A DNA stretch of 64,000 nt from Hymenobacter artigasi (GTDB lineage Bacteria > Bacteroidota > Bacteroidia > Cytophagales > Hymenobacteraceae), in NCBI RefSeq assembly GCF_012275535.1, contig NZ_JAAVTK010000008.1, forward strand, positions 62,001 to 126,000, given 5' to 3'. The notes beneath the pieces were generated by a model, which ran no database searches, was not told the DNA's origin, and saw only the letters and a program-made list of their open reading frames with translations. Each line of letters begins with the position of its first letter. Within the stretch, counting starts at the first letter, position 1. The position numbers and the translations under genes were made by a program. Of this stretch, positions 23,619 to 32,221 are shown in pieces.

Positions 23619-25070
23619 CTACCGAATCAGCGCCACCTTCACCTTCTTGCCTTTCACTTTGGCTCCCTGCATCCTCGCCAGCACTTCCTCGGCCAGCGCC
23701 TCGGGCACGGCCACGAAGCTGTGGTGGTCGAATACTTCGATGCGGCCCACAGCGTCGCGCTCCAGGCCGCCCACGCTCACGAAGGCCCCGGCGAGGTCGC
23801 CCCGGCTGATTTTCTCGCTCTTGCCGGCCGATACGTGCAGCGTAACGGTGCTGGGGCGCGGGGCTTTGGGAGCGGCAGCGGGCAGCACCGGCGGGCGCAG
23901 GCCGGCCCACTGCACGGTGCTGGCGGCGGGCCAGTTTTTAATTTTTTCCTGCTCGAAGGGCGTCACGATGAGGTGGGCGGTACCTACGGCTCCGGCGCGG
24001 GCGGTGCGGCCGGCGCGGTGCTGGAAGGTGTCGGTTTCGTGGGGCGGGTCGAACTGCACCACGGTGTCGAGCTCGTTCACATCGAGGCCGCGAGCGGCTA
24101 CGTCGGTGGCTACCAGCACGGTAGCCGAGCCGTTGCGCAGCTTCATCATGGACTTGTCGCGCTCGGGCTGGAGCATTTTGCCGTGCAGGGCCTCGGCGGC
24201 CAGGCCCCGGCCGCGCAGGAAGCGGGTGAGCTCCTCCACTCGGTCGCGGGTGTTGGCAAACACCAGCGAGCGCCCGGCGGTGGGCTGGGTGATGAGGTGA
24301 AAGAGGGCGGCAGGCTTCTGGTCGGCGGCGCTCACGACGTGGCCGCGCAGCACCAGGCTTTCGGGCAGGGTAGTGGCGTTGGAGCCGCCCACGTTCATCA
24401 CCCGAGGGCGGGTGAGGTACTCGCGCACTAGGTTCAGCACCTTATCAGGCATGGTGGCCGAGAACAGCAGCGTTTGGCGGCGCTGCGGCAGGCGGCTGAT
24501 GATGGTGGCCATTTCTTCCTGAAAACCCAGTTCCAGCAGCTTGTCGGCCTCGTCCAGCACCAGCACTTTCAGGCGGTTGGGCACAATGGTGCGGCGCTCC
24601 AGGTGGTCGAGCATGCGGCCGGGCGTGGCCACAACTACGTGGGGCATCTGCTGCAGGCCTTTTACTTCTTCGCGCATGGCGTGGCCGCCGTAGTAGCCGG
24701 CCACGCGCAGGTTGGGCATGTGTTTGCCGAGGCTGCGCAGGGCGTCGCGCACCTGCATCACCAGCTCGCGGGCGGGCACCAGCACCAGAGCCTGCATGGT
24801 GGCCGAAGTCACATCCACCTGCTGCAGCACGGCCAGGCCGTAGGCAGCGGTTTTGCCCGAGCCGGTGGGGGCCTGGCCGGCCACGTCCTGCCCTTCGAGG
24901 GCGGGGGCCAGCACCAGCTGTTGCACGGGGGTGGGCTGGGTGAAATTCAGCTCGGCCACACCGGCCAGCAGGGCGGGGGAGAGGCCGAAATCGGCGAATT
25001 GGAGGTCGGGCTTGGGCGTGGGCTGGGCCGGCGAAGCGCCGGCAGCGGCGGAGGTATCAGGAGTTTGCAC
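23619..25070 (-). CDS. DEAD-box RNA helicase with DbpA-type RNA-binding domain
   Basis: 483 residues. A DEAD-box core has the Q motif (FTQPTPVQ), Walker A APTGSGKT, VPARELVMQV, TPGRMLDHL, VLDEADKLLELGF, FSATMP, LVFANTR, TDVAARGLDV and HRAGRTARAG. Residues ~405-483 form a DbpA-like RNA-binding domain (VTLHVSAGKSEKISRGDLAG, IEVFDHHSFVAVP, VKGKKVKVALIR), which in DbpA recognises 23S rRNA hairpin 92 during large-subunit assembly. The start is a GTG at 25070. A TACCTTTG -7 box ends five bases upstream, supporting this start and a leaderless mRNA. It is flanked on both sides by palindromes. Confidence 0.94.
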   Translation of the reverse strand: MQTPDTSAAAGASPAQPTPKPDLQFADFGLSPALLAGVAELNFTQPTPVQQLVLAPALEGQDVAGQAPTGSGKTAAYGLAVLQQVDVTSATMQALVLVPARELVMQVRDALRSLGKHMPNLRVAGYYGGHAMREEVKGLQQMPHVVVATPGRMLDHLERRTIVPNRLKVLVLDEADKLLELGFQEEMATIISRLPQRRQTLLFSATMPDKVLNLVREYLTRPRVMNVGGSNATTLPESLVLRGHVVSAADQKPAALFHLITQPTAGRSLVFANTRDRVEELTRFLRGRGLAAEALHGKMLQPERDKSMMKLRNGSATVLVATDVAARGLDVNELDTVVQFDPPHETDTFQHRAGRTARAGAVGTAHLIVTPFEQEKIKNWPAASTVQWAGLRPPVLPAAAPKAPRPSTVTLHVSAGKSEKISRGDLAGAFVSVGGLERDAVGRIEVFDHHSFVAVPEALAEEVLARMQGAKVKGKKVKVALIR

Positions 25071-25074
25071 GGGA

Positions 25075-25082
25075 CAAAGGTA
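25075..25082 (-). promoter_or_regulatory. -7 box of the DbpA-like helicase gene
   Basis: On the reverse strand TACCTTTG, a perfect TAnnTTTG match, five bases before the GTG start at 25070. Confidence 0.55.
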
Positions 25083-25113
25083 CGGCTTGCGGCAGGTAGG
25101 GCATTGCTGACGA

Positions 25114-25264
25114 AACGCTGACGCGCGTCAGCGACGCGTGCCGACTGGGTTCGAGCCTGTGGCTCGGGGGCGAACGACTCGCAATTGTGCTGTTCTGCTG
25201 ACGCTATACCCGAGCCACAGGCTCGCCACTAGTCGGCACGCGTCGCAGACGCGCGCCAGCGTTT
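25114..25264. repeat. large palindrome with 56-base arms
   Basis: Arms 25114-25169 (AAACGCTGACGCGCGTCAGC..., ending ...GAGCCTGTGGCTCGGG) and 25209-25264 are reverse complements with several mismatches. The sequence GGTTCGAGCC inside is not part of a tRNA. It lies between two reverse-strand genes. It is the longest arm pair in the window and its family is distinct from the others. Confidence 0.88.
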
Positions 25265-25285
25265 CCCGCCGCCTGTCGCCGCCCG

Positions 25286-26221
25286 TTACTCCTCCACATT
25301 CACCAGCCGGTACCGCACGGCCGATTTCTTGGGCCGGATATCGAGCCCGATGCGGTGCGCGTAGGCCTTCGTAAATGCTGCCCCAAAATAAAATATCATG
25401 GCGCAGTAAAACACGAACAGCAGCACCAGCACCAGGCTGGAGGCGGGGCCGTATACCGGCCCCAAATCGCGGGCTACCAGCAGCTGGCCCAGCACCACTT
25501 CGCCCAGGCTGATGAGCAGGGCCGTGAGCGCCGCCCCGCGCGTGACGGCCCGCCACGGCACCTTGGCCAAACTCAGGGTGCGGAAGGTGACGCCGAACCA
25601 AGCCGCCAGAATGAGCCAGGCAATCAAGGAATTCAGCCCGCGCACAATGAAATAAGTGAAGGTGGTATCGAAGTCGCGGATGCTTTCGGCGAATAAGCTC
25701 AGGGCAGCATCGGTGCCGAATGCCAGCAGCGTGAGCGCCGCCGTGGCCAGCAGCACGCCGCCCGAGCGCACCCGCTCGCGCACGGCCTGCAGGACTTTGC
25801 CCGTGCCCCGCTTGGGCCGGATTTGCCAGAGCTGATTGAGCGAATGCTGGATGACGGTGAACAGCGTGGTGGCCACAAATAGCAGAAACGCGAAGCCCAG
25901 CCACGTTACCAGCCGGCTGCGCATGGGGTCGGCCACGTTCATCACAATCTGCGATACCAGCCCGGCCGCCGGGGCCCCCACCAGGTTGCTCACCTTGCCC
26001 AGCAGCATCACCCGCACGATGGACGAGGGGTAGAGCGAGCTCAGCAGCTGCACCAGAATGATGAGGATGGGCGGCAGGGCAAACGAGGTGAAAAACGCCG
26101 TGGCCGCGCCCAGCCGCAGCGGGTCGTTCTGGCCCAGCTCGCGGGCGGCGCGGTGCAGCAGAATGGGCAGCTCGCGCCACCACGGACCCGGCAACTCGAC
26201 CGGGGAATCTAACTTTGTCAT
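25286..26221 (-). CDS. YihY/BrkB family membrane protein
   Basis: 311 residues, inner membrane, about six hydrophobic segments. Family features include RAARELGQNDPLRLGAATAFFTSFALPPILI in the first segment, RLVTWLGFAFLLFVATTLF, HSLNQLWQIRPKRG, and a C-terminal LVLLFVFYCAMIFYFGAAFT. The family function is unsettled; the old 'ribonuclease BN' label is wrong for it. The start at 26221 (MTKLDSPVEL) is preferred over an in-frame GTG at 26251. It diverges from the DUF2062 gene with 105 bases between. A TACCTTCG box on the reverse strand near 26276-26283 is a candidate promoter. Confidence 0.87.
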   Translation of the reverse strand: MTKLDSPVELPGPWWRELPILLHRAARELGQNDPLRLGAATAFFTSFALPPILIILVQLLSSLYPSSIVRVMLLGKVSNLVGAPAAGLVSQIVMNVADPMRSRLVTWLGFAFLLFVATTLFTVIQHSLNQLWQIRPKRGTGKVLQAVRERVRSGGVLLATAALTLLAFGTDAALSLFAESIRDFDTTFTYFIVRGLNSLIAWLILAAWFGVTFRTLSLAKVPWRAVTRGAALTALLISLGEVVLGQLLVARDLGPVYGPASSLVLVLLFVFYCAMIFYFGAAFTKAYAHRIGLDIRPKKSAVRYRLVNVEE

Positions 26222-26326
26222 AAATACCCGTGGGGCAACATTGCGGGCCACCGCCGTATGAGGAAAGCCCCCGACGAAGGTACGGGCTGCCGTGCGGCCC
26301 GGCTTTCGGCCCCGTTATATTTCTGT

Positions 26327-26872
26327 ATGTCGCCTTCCGAAACCCAATTGCCGCCAGTAGTCCCACCGCGTTCCTGGCTGCGCCGCCGCGTGCTCGACCC
26401 CTTGCTGGACCTGCTCAAGGCCGGCCTCTCGCCCCAGCAGCTGGCCCTCACCGTGGGGCTGGGCGTGGCCATTGGGCTGGTGCCTGCCTTCGGCATCACC
26501 ACCGTGCTGAGCGCCGCCGTGGCCCTGCGCCTGCGCCTCAACGTGGCCGCCATGCAGCTGGCCACGCACCTGATGACGTTTTTTCAGCTGGCGCTGTTTA
26601 TTCCGTTTCTGCGCGCCGGGGCCGTTATCATGGGCCAGGGCGATAAAGTGGCGAACCTCACGGTAGCCAGCCTGCGCCAGCTCATCGCCCTCGAAGGCTG
26701 GGCCGCGGTGGGCAAGCTCCTGTGGCGGGCCGAGCTGGGCGCGCTGCTGCTGTGGGCTGGGGCCATGGTGCCACTGGTAGCAGTGCTGTATTTCACACTT
26801 CGGGTGGTATTTCGGCGGGTACTGGTGCGGCAGGCGGCCACGCTGGATAGCGAAGCGGAGGTAAAAGCCTAA
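26327..26872 (+). CDS. DUF2062 membrane protein
   Basis: 181 residues. A short basic N-terminus is followed by the DUF2062 pattern: LSPQQLALTVGLGVAIGLVP.FGITTVLSAAVALRLRLN, NVAAMQLATHLMTFFQL, and a C-terminal pair of membrane segments (LLLWAGAMVPLVAVLYF). Some DUF2062 proteins are fused to glycosyltransferases; this one is free-standing. The start at 26327 is the ATG nearest to the domain. It is followed after 12 bases by the DUF2254 gene on the same strand, so the two probably form an operon of membrane proteins. Confidence 0.85.
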   Translation: MSPSETQLPPVVPPRSWLRRRVLDPLLDLLKAGLSPQQLALTVGLGVAIGLVPAFGITTVLSAAVALRLRLNVAAMQLATHLMTFFQLALFIPFLRAGAVIMGQGDKVANLTVASLRQLIALEGWAAVGKLLWRAELGALLLWAGAMVPLVAVLYFTLRVVFRRVLVRQAATLDSEAEVKA

Positions 26873-26884
26873 ATAACCTGCCCT

Positions 26885-28267
26885 ATGTCTCGTTTTACTG
26901 GCCCATCCCTTACGTTTTACCTGCGGCAGGCGTGGCAGCCGCTGCGTGAGTCGCTCTGGTTCGTGCCCGCCCTGATGGTGCTGGCCTCATTCGGGCTGGC
27001 CTATAGCGTAGTGCAGTTTGACCAGGCCAGCAGCGTGCAGGGCCTGCGGCGGCTGCCGCTGCTGTTTGGCATTGATGCGGGCGGGGCCAGCGGGATGCTG
27101 TCGGCCATTGCGGGCTCTATGCTGACGGTGGCCGCCCTCACGTTTTCGCTGCTGCTGGCGGCGCTGGCGCAGGTCAGTAACCAATATTCGCCCCGGGCGC
27201 TGCGCAACTTCATGCGCGACCGGGTGAACCAAGTGGTGCTGGGCTATTTCGTGAGCGTGTTTACTTACTGCCTAGTGGTGTTGGGCACTATTCGCTCGGT
27301 GGTGGGCGGCCACCAGGTGGGTTTGCCACAGTTTGTGCCCACCACGGCCGTGCTGGTGGGCCTGGTACTGGCCCTGGGCGGCGTGGGCGCGCTGGTGTAT
27401 TTCGTGCACCACGTAGCCGAGGCCCTGCAAACCGGCACCCTGCTGCGTAACATCGCGCTCGAAACCGAGGCGGAGATTGAGGTGCTTTTCCCGGACCGCA
27501 TTGGCCAGCCCGTGCCCGAGGCCGAGCAGGCGGCGGCCCAGGCCTTCGTGGCCCGGCACGGCTGGCACGCGGTGCCGTCCGACACGGCCGGCTACCTCCA
27601 GCGCATCGATGCCGACGGCCTCCTGCGCTGGGCGCAACGGCACCGCACCGTGGTCCGCATCAATGTGCCGGTGGGTGGCTTTGTGGGCGAGGGCCAGCCG
27701 CTGTTTGGCGTGCGGGCCGGGATGGAGCGCGCCGCCGCTCCCGACGCCGACGAGACTCCCGCCGACTGGCCCGACGACCTGATGCGCTACGTGGGCATTG
27801 GCCGGCACCGCAATCCGGCGCAGGATGTGGCCTTTGGACTCCAGCAATTGGTCGATGTTGCGCTCAAAGCCCTCTCGCCGGCCGTGAACGACACTACCAC
27901 GGCCATCATGGCCATCGATTACCTGGGCGAGCTGGGCGGCCGGCTGGCCCGCCGCGACTTCCCCAGCCCCCTGCGCTCCGACGGCCAGCACCTGCGCGTA
28001 TTGGTGAAAGTGCCCGATTTCGACGATTACATCCGCCTGGCCTTCGATTTGATTCGTGCTAATGCCCTGAACAATCCGGCCGTGCTGCGCCGAATGCTGT
28101 GCGCCCTGGCCCTCATCGGCGGCCAGACTACCCTGCCCGAGCGCCGGCACATTCTGCGCGAGCAGGCCGGCCTACTCCTGGCCGGTGCCGTGGCCACCCT
28201 GCCCTACGCCTACGAGCGCCAACAAGTGGAGGCGACCCATGCGGAACTGAGTGCCGCCTGGCAATGA
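26885..28267 (+). CDS. DUF2254 membrane protein
   Basis: 460 residues. Four N-terminal membrane segments (about 20-45, 80-105, 120-145, 160-185) are followed by a cytoplasmic domain. Family motifs: SAIAGSMLTVAALTFSLLLA, ALAQVSNQYSPRALRNFMRD, and the conserved late segment DVAFGLQQLVDVALKALSPAVNDTTTA. The activity of DUF2254 is unknown; the membrane-plus-soluble plan suggests a channel, sensor or scaffold. It is preceded closely by the DUF2062 gene. Its 3' side faces a palindrome and a convergent FMN reductase gene. Confidence 0.88.
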   Translation: MSRFTGPSLTFYLRQAWQPLRESLWFVPALMVLASFGLAYSVVQFDQASSVQGLRRLPLLFGIDAGGASGMLSAIAGSMLTVAALTFSLLLAALAQVSNQYSPRALRNFMRDRVNQVVLGYFVSVFTYCLVVLGTIRSVVGGHQVGLPQFVPTTAVLVGLVLALGGVGALVYFVHHVAEALQTGTLLRNIALETEAEIEVLFPDRIGQPVPEAEQAAAQAFVARHGWHAVPSDTAGYLQRIDADGLLRWAQRHRTVVRINVPVGGFVGEGQPLFGVRAGMERAAAPDADETPADWPDDLMRYVGIGRHRNPAQDVAFGLQQLVDVALKALSPAVNDTTTAIMAIDYLGELGGRLARRDFPSPLRSDGQHLRVLVKVPDFDDYIRLAFDLIRANALNNPAVLRRMLCALALIGGQTTLPERRHILREQAGLLLAGAVATLPYAYERQQVEATHAELSAAWQ

Positions 28268-28327
28268 TGGGGTGCGGGTTGCCAGGGAGCTATGCAGCAA
28301 TAAGTAAGCGACTGGTTGGCGCAAGCG

Positions 28328-28421
28328 CCGGTCTGACCGCCCTAGACGGTCTGACCGGTTGAAGCACCAGCGATTTCGGTTTAACGACAACCGGTCAGAC
28401 CGCCTAGGGCGGTCAGACCGG
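28328..28421. repeat. palindrome with internally repeated GGTCTGACCG units
   Basis: Arms 28328-28360 (CCGGTCTGACCGCCCTAGAC...) and 28389-28421 are reverse complements with one mismatch. Each arm contains two near-palindromic GGTCTGACCG-type units around CCTAG, so several alternative hairpins can form. It lies between convergent genes. Confidence 0.9.
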
Positions 28422-28448
28422 AGCATACGGTTATTGTCGTACGACTAC

Positions 28449-28976
28449 TTAAGACGCCAGCAGTGCCACTGCCTGCTCGCGCAGCAGCTGGCGCGACAGG
28501 TCGTGGTTGAGGCCGTGCTCGGCGTTCAAATCCTGATTGATGAAGGGCAGGCGCACGCGCTGGGGCAATACCGTGGTGCCGAGATACATCAGCACGTCGG
28601 TGAGGTGGGCCATGGCCAGCAGGCCGCCTTGGCCGCCGCTGCTCAGGCCCACCAATACTGCCTTTTTGCCCTGAAGGCCGCTGGGGTAAGTGAGGCCGTC
28701 GATAAACGCCTTCAGCACGCCGGGAAACGAGGCGTTGTACTCGGGCACGATGATGACCACCTTTGCGCTGGCATCGAGCATGGCGGCCAGGCGGTTGAAC
28801 TCCGGGTGCGTGCCGGCGTTGGCATACAGCGCCGTGGCAACGAAATCGGCCGGCAGCTCGGCCAGGTCCAGAATCTGGCTTTCGTCCCCCAGTTCCGTGA
28901 GCAGGTTGCGGTAGTAGTCGGCAATGCGGCGGGCGCGCGAATGGGGCCGGTTGGTGCCCGCGAGAATGGTAATCAA
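28449..28976 (-). CDS. NADPH-dependent FMN reductase family protein
   Basis: 175-residue flavodoxin-like fold. N-terminal ITILAGTNRPHSRARRIA forms the FMN phosphate-binding loop. The VPEYNASFPGVLKAFIDGL motif lines the flavin, and KKAVLVGLSSGGQGG continues the family pattern. It probably reduces FMN, quinones or azo/nitro compounds with NAD(P)H. The start is a TTG at 28976, accepted because the family starts directly at this strand and no ATG is near. Upstream on the same strand, after a 263-base stretch where I see no gene or strong signal, lies the carboxypeptidase-regulatory-domain gene. Confidence 0.88.
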   Translation of the reverse strand: MITILAGTNRPHSRARRIADYYRNLLTELGDESQILDLAELPADFVATALYANAGTHPEFNRLAAMLDASAKVVIIVPEYNASFPGVLKAFIDGLTYPSGLQGKKAVLVGLSSGGQGGLLAMAHLTDVLMYLGTTVLPQRVRLPFINQDLNAEHGLNHDLSRQLLREQAVALLAS

Positions 28977-29239
28977 AACAAGAATGGGCTAACTAACAAT
29001 GGAAACCGTGTTGCTAACCGGTTGGGATGGCTGCTGGTTACGGCCAATTGGATAATAGTATCACTTTGCCGGAAATAGCCTCGGCAAAGCAACCTGCTGA
29101 CGCGAAAAGAAAGGGGTGCCCAACGCAGGACGGTGCGGCTACCATAGCTGCCTGAGCGGCTACCCGGTTCGGGCAATAGGTTCGGGGCAATAGAGTGGGG
29201 CTCTGAAATAAAACAGGCTCTTTTCCGGCCCGCCCCAGG

Positions 29240-29668
29240 CTAACGCACCTTGCCGTTGCCGGGGAGCTTTTTGTTGCGGCCTTTGGGTTTGGCGTAGGGG
29301 CTGGCCAGTGGGGTCAGGGTGATGTCGAGCGGCTGGCAGTTGGTCAGGGGCAGCTCCAGGCTGCTGTAGCCCAGGGCGTTGATTTCCATAATGGTATTGC
29401 GGGCAATGGGCTGCTTCGATGTGATGATGTAGTGCCCCTCGGCGTTGGTGCTGAACGCATCGGGGCTGAGGCCCTGCCCGGGATGCCGCAGCATGATGGT
29501 GGCCCCCGTGAGCGGGTACGCAAACGGGTCGGTTACCCGGCCGGTCAGCACCCGGCAATCCAGCTCATCGGCCTGCGGTGATGGCTTAGCCGCTGCCGGC
29601 TGCTGGGCTCGCACGGTGGTAGCAGTCAATAGCAAAGCCAGCTTAATCGCAACGGAAAAGTGCCTCAT
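29240..29668 (-). CDS. Secreted carboxypeptidase-regulatory-like domain protein
   Basis: 142 residues. The start at 29668 gives a signal peptide (MRHFSVAIKLALLLTATTVR, cut after RAQ). The mature protein is one CarboxypepD_reg-like Ig-fold domain: LTGRVTDPFAYPLTGATIML, NAEGHYIITSK and TIMEINALGYSSLELPL. The tail is basic (KPKGRNKKLPGNGKVR). In this phylum such domains often sit at the N-terminus of SusC-type receptors; here it stands alone. A longer in-frame reading from 29791 would hide the signal peptide and is rejected. Confidence 0.8.
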   Translation of the reverse strand: MRHFSVAIKLALLLTATTVRAQQPAAAKPSPQADELDCRVLTGRVTDPFAYPLTGATIMLRHPGQGLSPDAFSTNAEGHYIITSKQPIARNTIMEINALGYSSLELPLTNCQPLDITLTPLASPYAKPKGRNKKLPGNGKVR

Positions 29669-29807
29669 GAGAGCGGTAATTAGCAGTAATGAAACCAGTT
29701 CACCCCAAACGCCCGCAGGAAGCGGAGAGTGCCAGGCCGGAATCAGGAAATCAGCTAAAAGTGAAAAAACAATAATTCCCTGATATGGCAATATAGCAAC
29801 CCGTGCC

Positions 29808-31034
29808 TTACCCGCGTTTCCGGCCTTCGCTATCCGTAGCCGCCAGCACGGCTACTGCCCCCAGGCACAGCGCAAACCATGCCCACGGCAGCCGCAAATC
29901 CAGCACCGATAAGCCCCCGAATACCAGCGCCGTGCCGAAGCTGGCCAGGGATTGAAAAGCCTGGTTCAACCCGAAGATTTCGCCCCGGTCGGCCTCGGTG
30001 GTGTGGCGGGCCAGGCGGCCTTCCAGCAAGCCCTGAATGAGCGAAAGCGTGAAGCAGTCCAGCGTGACGAGCACATACAGCGCCAGCTTGGAGGTGCCCA
30101 TCAGGCCGTAGCCGGCCAGTACCGGGGCGCCCAGCGCGGCCAGCCACACAATGGCCCGGCGCTGGTTAATGCGGTCGGCAAAATAGGTGTAGAATACGTA
30201 ATTCAGCCCCACGCTCAGCGCCCCGAAGTACATGAAGAAGTAGGAAATTTGCCGCGCATCGAGGTGCAGCGGCCCCAGACTGGCGAAGGGTACAAAGTAG
30301 AAATAATAGCCCGTGCTGAGCGTAAGCGCTACCTGCGTGAGCACGATGCGCCGCACGCCAGGGTTCTGCCCGTTCTTTTCGCGCAGCCGTGCCCAGAGCG
30401 TGAGCGGGTTGATGGCGAGGCTCAGCTCGGCCCGTAGCTCGGCCCCGCGCACGCCCCCGCGTCCGGCGTGCGTTTCGGGCAGCCACACGCTCAGCAGCAC
30501 GTTGAGGGCGGCCAGCGCCACGGCCAGGCGCACCACGTAGGTGGCCTGCTGGCCTGGCGGCACCGCCAGAAACGTCAGCATCAGCCCCGCCGCCATGGGC
30601 CCCAGCACAAAGCCCAGCGAGATAATTGCGCCTTCGATGCCAAGGTTGCGAAACAGCCGCTCGGGCGGGGAAATATCGGTAATGGCCGAGCGCACCGTGG
30701 CGTACATGCCGTTGGTGAGGCCGTCGGAAACCCGGTTTGCGAAGTACAGCCCCGCCCGCACCGGCAGTAGCAACATATTAGCCAGCAGCGTGCCTACCGC
30801 CGAAAGAATGAAAATGGACCGCCGCCCGTAGCCGTCGCCCAGCCGCCCCAGCAGCGGAGCCGAAAACAGCTGCACCCCCAGGAAAATGCCCGTGCCCACG
30901 CTCAGCCACAGCTGCGGCTGGGGCAGGCCCCGTACAAACTCCGGCAGCACCGGCCCCACCGCCGCCCCCACAATCACATCAACAAGAATAATGGCGTAGA
31001 GAAGCGGCAGGCGACGGTCGGAGGGCAGGGGCAC
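29808..31034 (-). CDS. MFS transporter (TetA/multidrug-efflux-like)
   Basis: 408 residues, 12 membrane segments. Motif A appears as GRLGDGYGRRSIFI between helices 2 and 3, and the first helix reads LLYAIILVDVIVGAAVGPVLPEF. It resembles drug/H+ antiporters of the TetA class. The substrate is unknown. The chosen start is the GTG at 31034: an upstream box TTACTTTG (reverse strand, 31046-31039) ends five bases before it, and upstream residues lack helix character. It diverges from the aldo/keto reductase gene. Confidence 0.85.
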   Translation of the reverse strand: MPLPSDRRLPLLYAIILVDVIVGAAVGPVLPEFVRGLPQPQLWLSVGTGIFLGVQLFSAPLLGRLGDGYGRRSIFILSAVGTLLANMLLLPVRAGLYFANRVSDGLTNGMYATVRSAITDISPPERLFRNLGIEGAIISLGFVLGPMAAGLMLTFLAVPPGQQATYVVRLAVALAALNVLLSVWLPETHAGRGGVRGAELRAELSLAINPLTLWARLREKNGQNPGVRRIVLTQVALTLSTGYYFYFVPFASLGPLHLDARQISYFFMYFGALSVGLNYVFYTYFADRINQRRAIVWLAALGAPVLAGYGLMGTSKLALYVLVTLDCFTLSLIQGLLEGRLARHTTEADRGEIFGLNQAFQSLASFGTALVFGGLSVLDLRLPWAWFALCLGAVAVLAATDSEGRKRG

Positions 31035-31195
31035 GCGACAAAGTAACGGCACTGCTGCGGGGTAATCCGGCTGGTGCCCACCCGCCCGCGCTATCCCACG
31101 GTTCCTGCCCAAATAAAACAAATCTGTCTTTTAAACGTCTTATAAACCACCCCGCTATTATTTGTGCCGGGGCATTTCATCTCAAACCAGTTTTC

Positions 31196-32065
31196 ATGTC
31201 CGATACCACTGCCACCGCTACTACTTACCCCGCTACCTTCGCCATCGGCGGCGACCTCACTGTCAACCGCCTCGGCTATGGTGCCATGCGCATCACCGGC
31301 GAAGGCATCTGGGGCCCGCCCGCCGACCACGACGAATCCATCCGCGTGCTGAAGCGGGCCGTGGAGCTGGGCGTCAACTTCATTGATACCGCCGACAGCT
31401 ACGGCCCCAACGTGTCGGAGGAGTTGATTGCCGAAGCCCTGCATCCCTACGTCAAAGACGTGGTGATTGCCACCAAAGGCGGCCTGCTCCGCACCGGCCC
31501 CAACGAGTGGCCCATCGATGCCAGCCCCAAGCACCTCGAAGAAGTCCTCAACGGCAGCCTGAAGCGCCTGAAGGTGGAACAGATTGACCTCTACCAACTC
31601 CACCGCATCGACCCCAACGTACCCTTCGAGGATACCCTGAAATTCCTGCAAAAGGCGCAGGAGGACGGCCGTATCAAGCACATCGGTTTGTCCGAAGTAA
31701 GCGTAGCCGACATCAAAAAGGCCCAGGAATTCGTGCCCATCGTGTCGGTGCAGAACATGTACAGCGTCGAAAACCGCAAGTGGGAAGCCGAGCTCACTTA
31801 CACCCGCGAGCAGAACATCGCCTTCATCCCTTGGTTCCCGCTGGGCGGCGGCAATGCCGACGCACTCAAGGCCCTTGACCAGATTTCTGCCAAACACGGC
31901 GTAAAGCCCCAGCAGATTGCCCTGAGCTGGCTCCTGCATCACTCGCCCAACATCCTGCTCATCCCCGGCACTTCCAAAGTAAAGCACCTGGAAGAGAACA
32001 TGAAAACGGCTGACATTCACCTCTCCGCCGAGGATATGAAGGCGCTTGATGCCGTAACAGCCTAG
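31196..32065 (+). CDS. Aldo/keto reductase
   Basis: 289 residues, (beta/alpha)8 barrel NADPH oxidoreductase. Catalytic tetrad positions are visible: FIDTADSYG (Asp and Tyr), VIATKGG (Lys) and YQLHRID (His). The C-terminal IPGTSKVKHLEEN is the NADPH phosphate-binding loop. It probably reduces aldehydes or ketones in the cytoplasm; the physiological substrate is unknown. It is divergent from the MFS gene. Its 3' end faces a palindrome and a strong terminator shared with the sdh operon. Confidence 0.92.
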   Translation: MSDTTATATTYPATFAIGGDLTVNRLGYGAMRITGEGIWGPPADHDESIRVLKRAVELGVNFIDTADSYGPNVSEELIAEALHPYVKDVVIATKGGLLRTGPNEWPIDASPKHLEEVLNGSLKRLKVEQIDLYQLHRIDPNVPFEDTLKFLQKAQEDGRIKHIGLSEVSVADIKKAQEFVPIVSVQNMYSVENRKWEAELTYTREQNIAFIPWFPLGGGNADALKALDQISAKHGVKPQQIALSWLLHHSPNILLIPGTSKVKHLEENMKTADIHLSAEDMKALDAVTA

Positions 32066-32072
32066 AAGTGCA

Positions 32073-32159
32073 GTAGGGTGTGGGGCTTGTCCCCGCCCGC
32101 CGTTGAACGTCTGTGAATGAGCCGTTCGACGACGGGCGGGGGCAAGCCCCGCACCCTAC
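32073..32159. repeat. GC-rich palindrome after the aldo/keto reductase
   Basis: Arms 32073-32103 (GTAGGGTGTGGGGCTTGTCC...) and 32132-32159 are nearly perfect reverse complements. It is directly followed by a separate terminator hairpin. It lies between convergent genes. Confidence 0.88.
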
Positions 32160-32160
32160 A

Positions 32161-32202
32161 ACCGAAAGCCCCGGCAGTCGCACGACTGCCGGGGCTTTCG
32201 GT
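32161..32202. terminator. strong hairpin between convergent genes
   Basis: An 18-bp perfect stem ACCGAAAGCCCCGGCAGT / ACTGCCGGGGCTTTCGGT with a 6-base loop, without a long T tract. It serves the aldo/keto reductase and, from the other side, sdhB. Confidence 0.8.
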
Positions 32203-32221
32203 TGCTTACGCTTTATCTGCC

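Noticed and set aside
25140..25170. tRNA-like GGTTCGAGCC sequence
   Set aside because: It is part of the large palindrome at 25114-25264; no acceptor stem, anticodon arm or CCA context can be built.
29792..31121. longer N-terminus of the MFS exporter from 31121
   Set aside because: The extra residues are non-hydrophobic and would cover the -7-like box at 31039-31046; the GTG at 31034 fits better.
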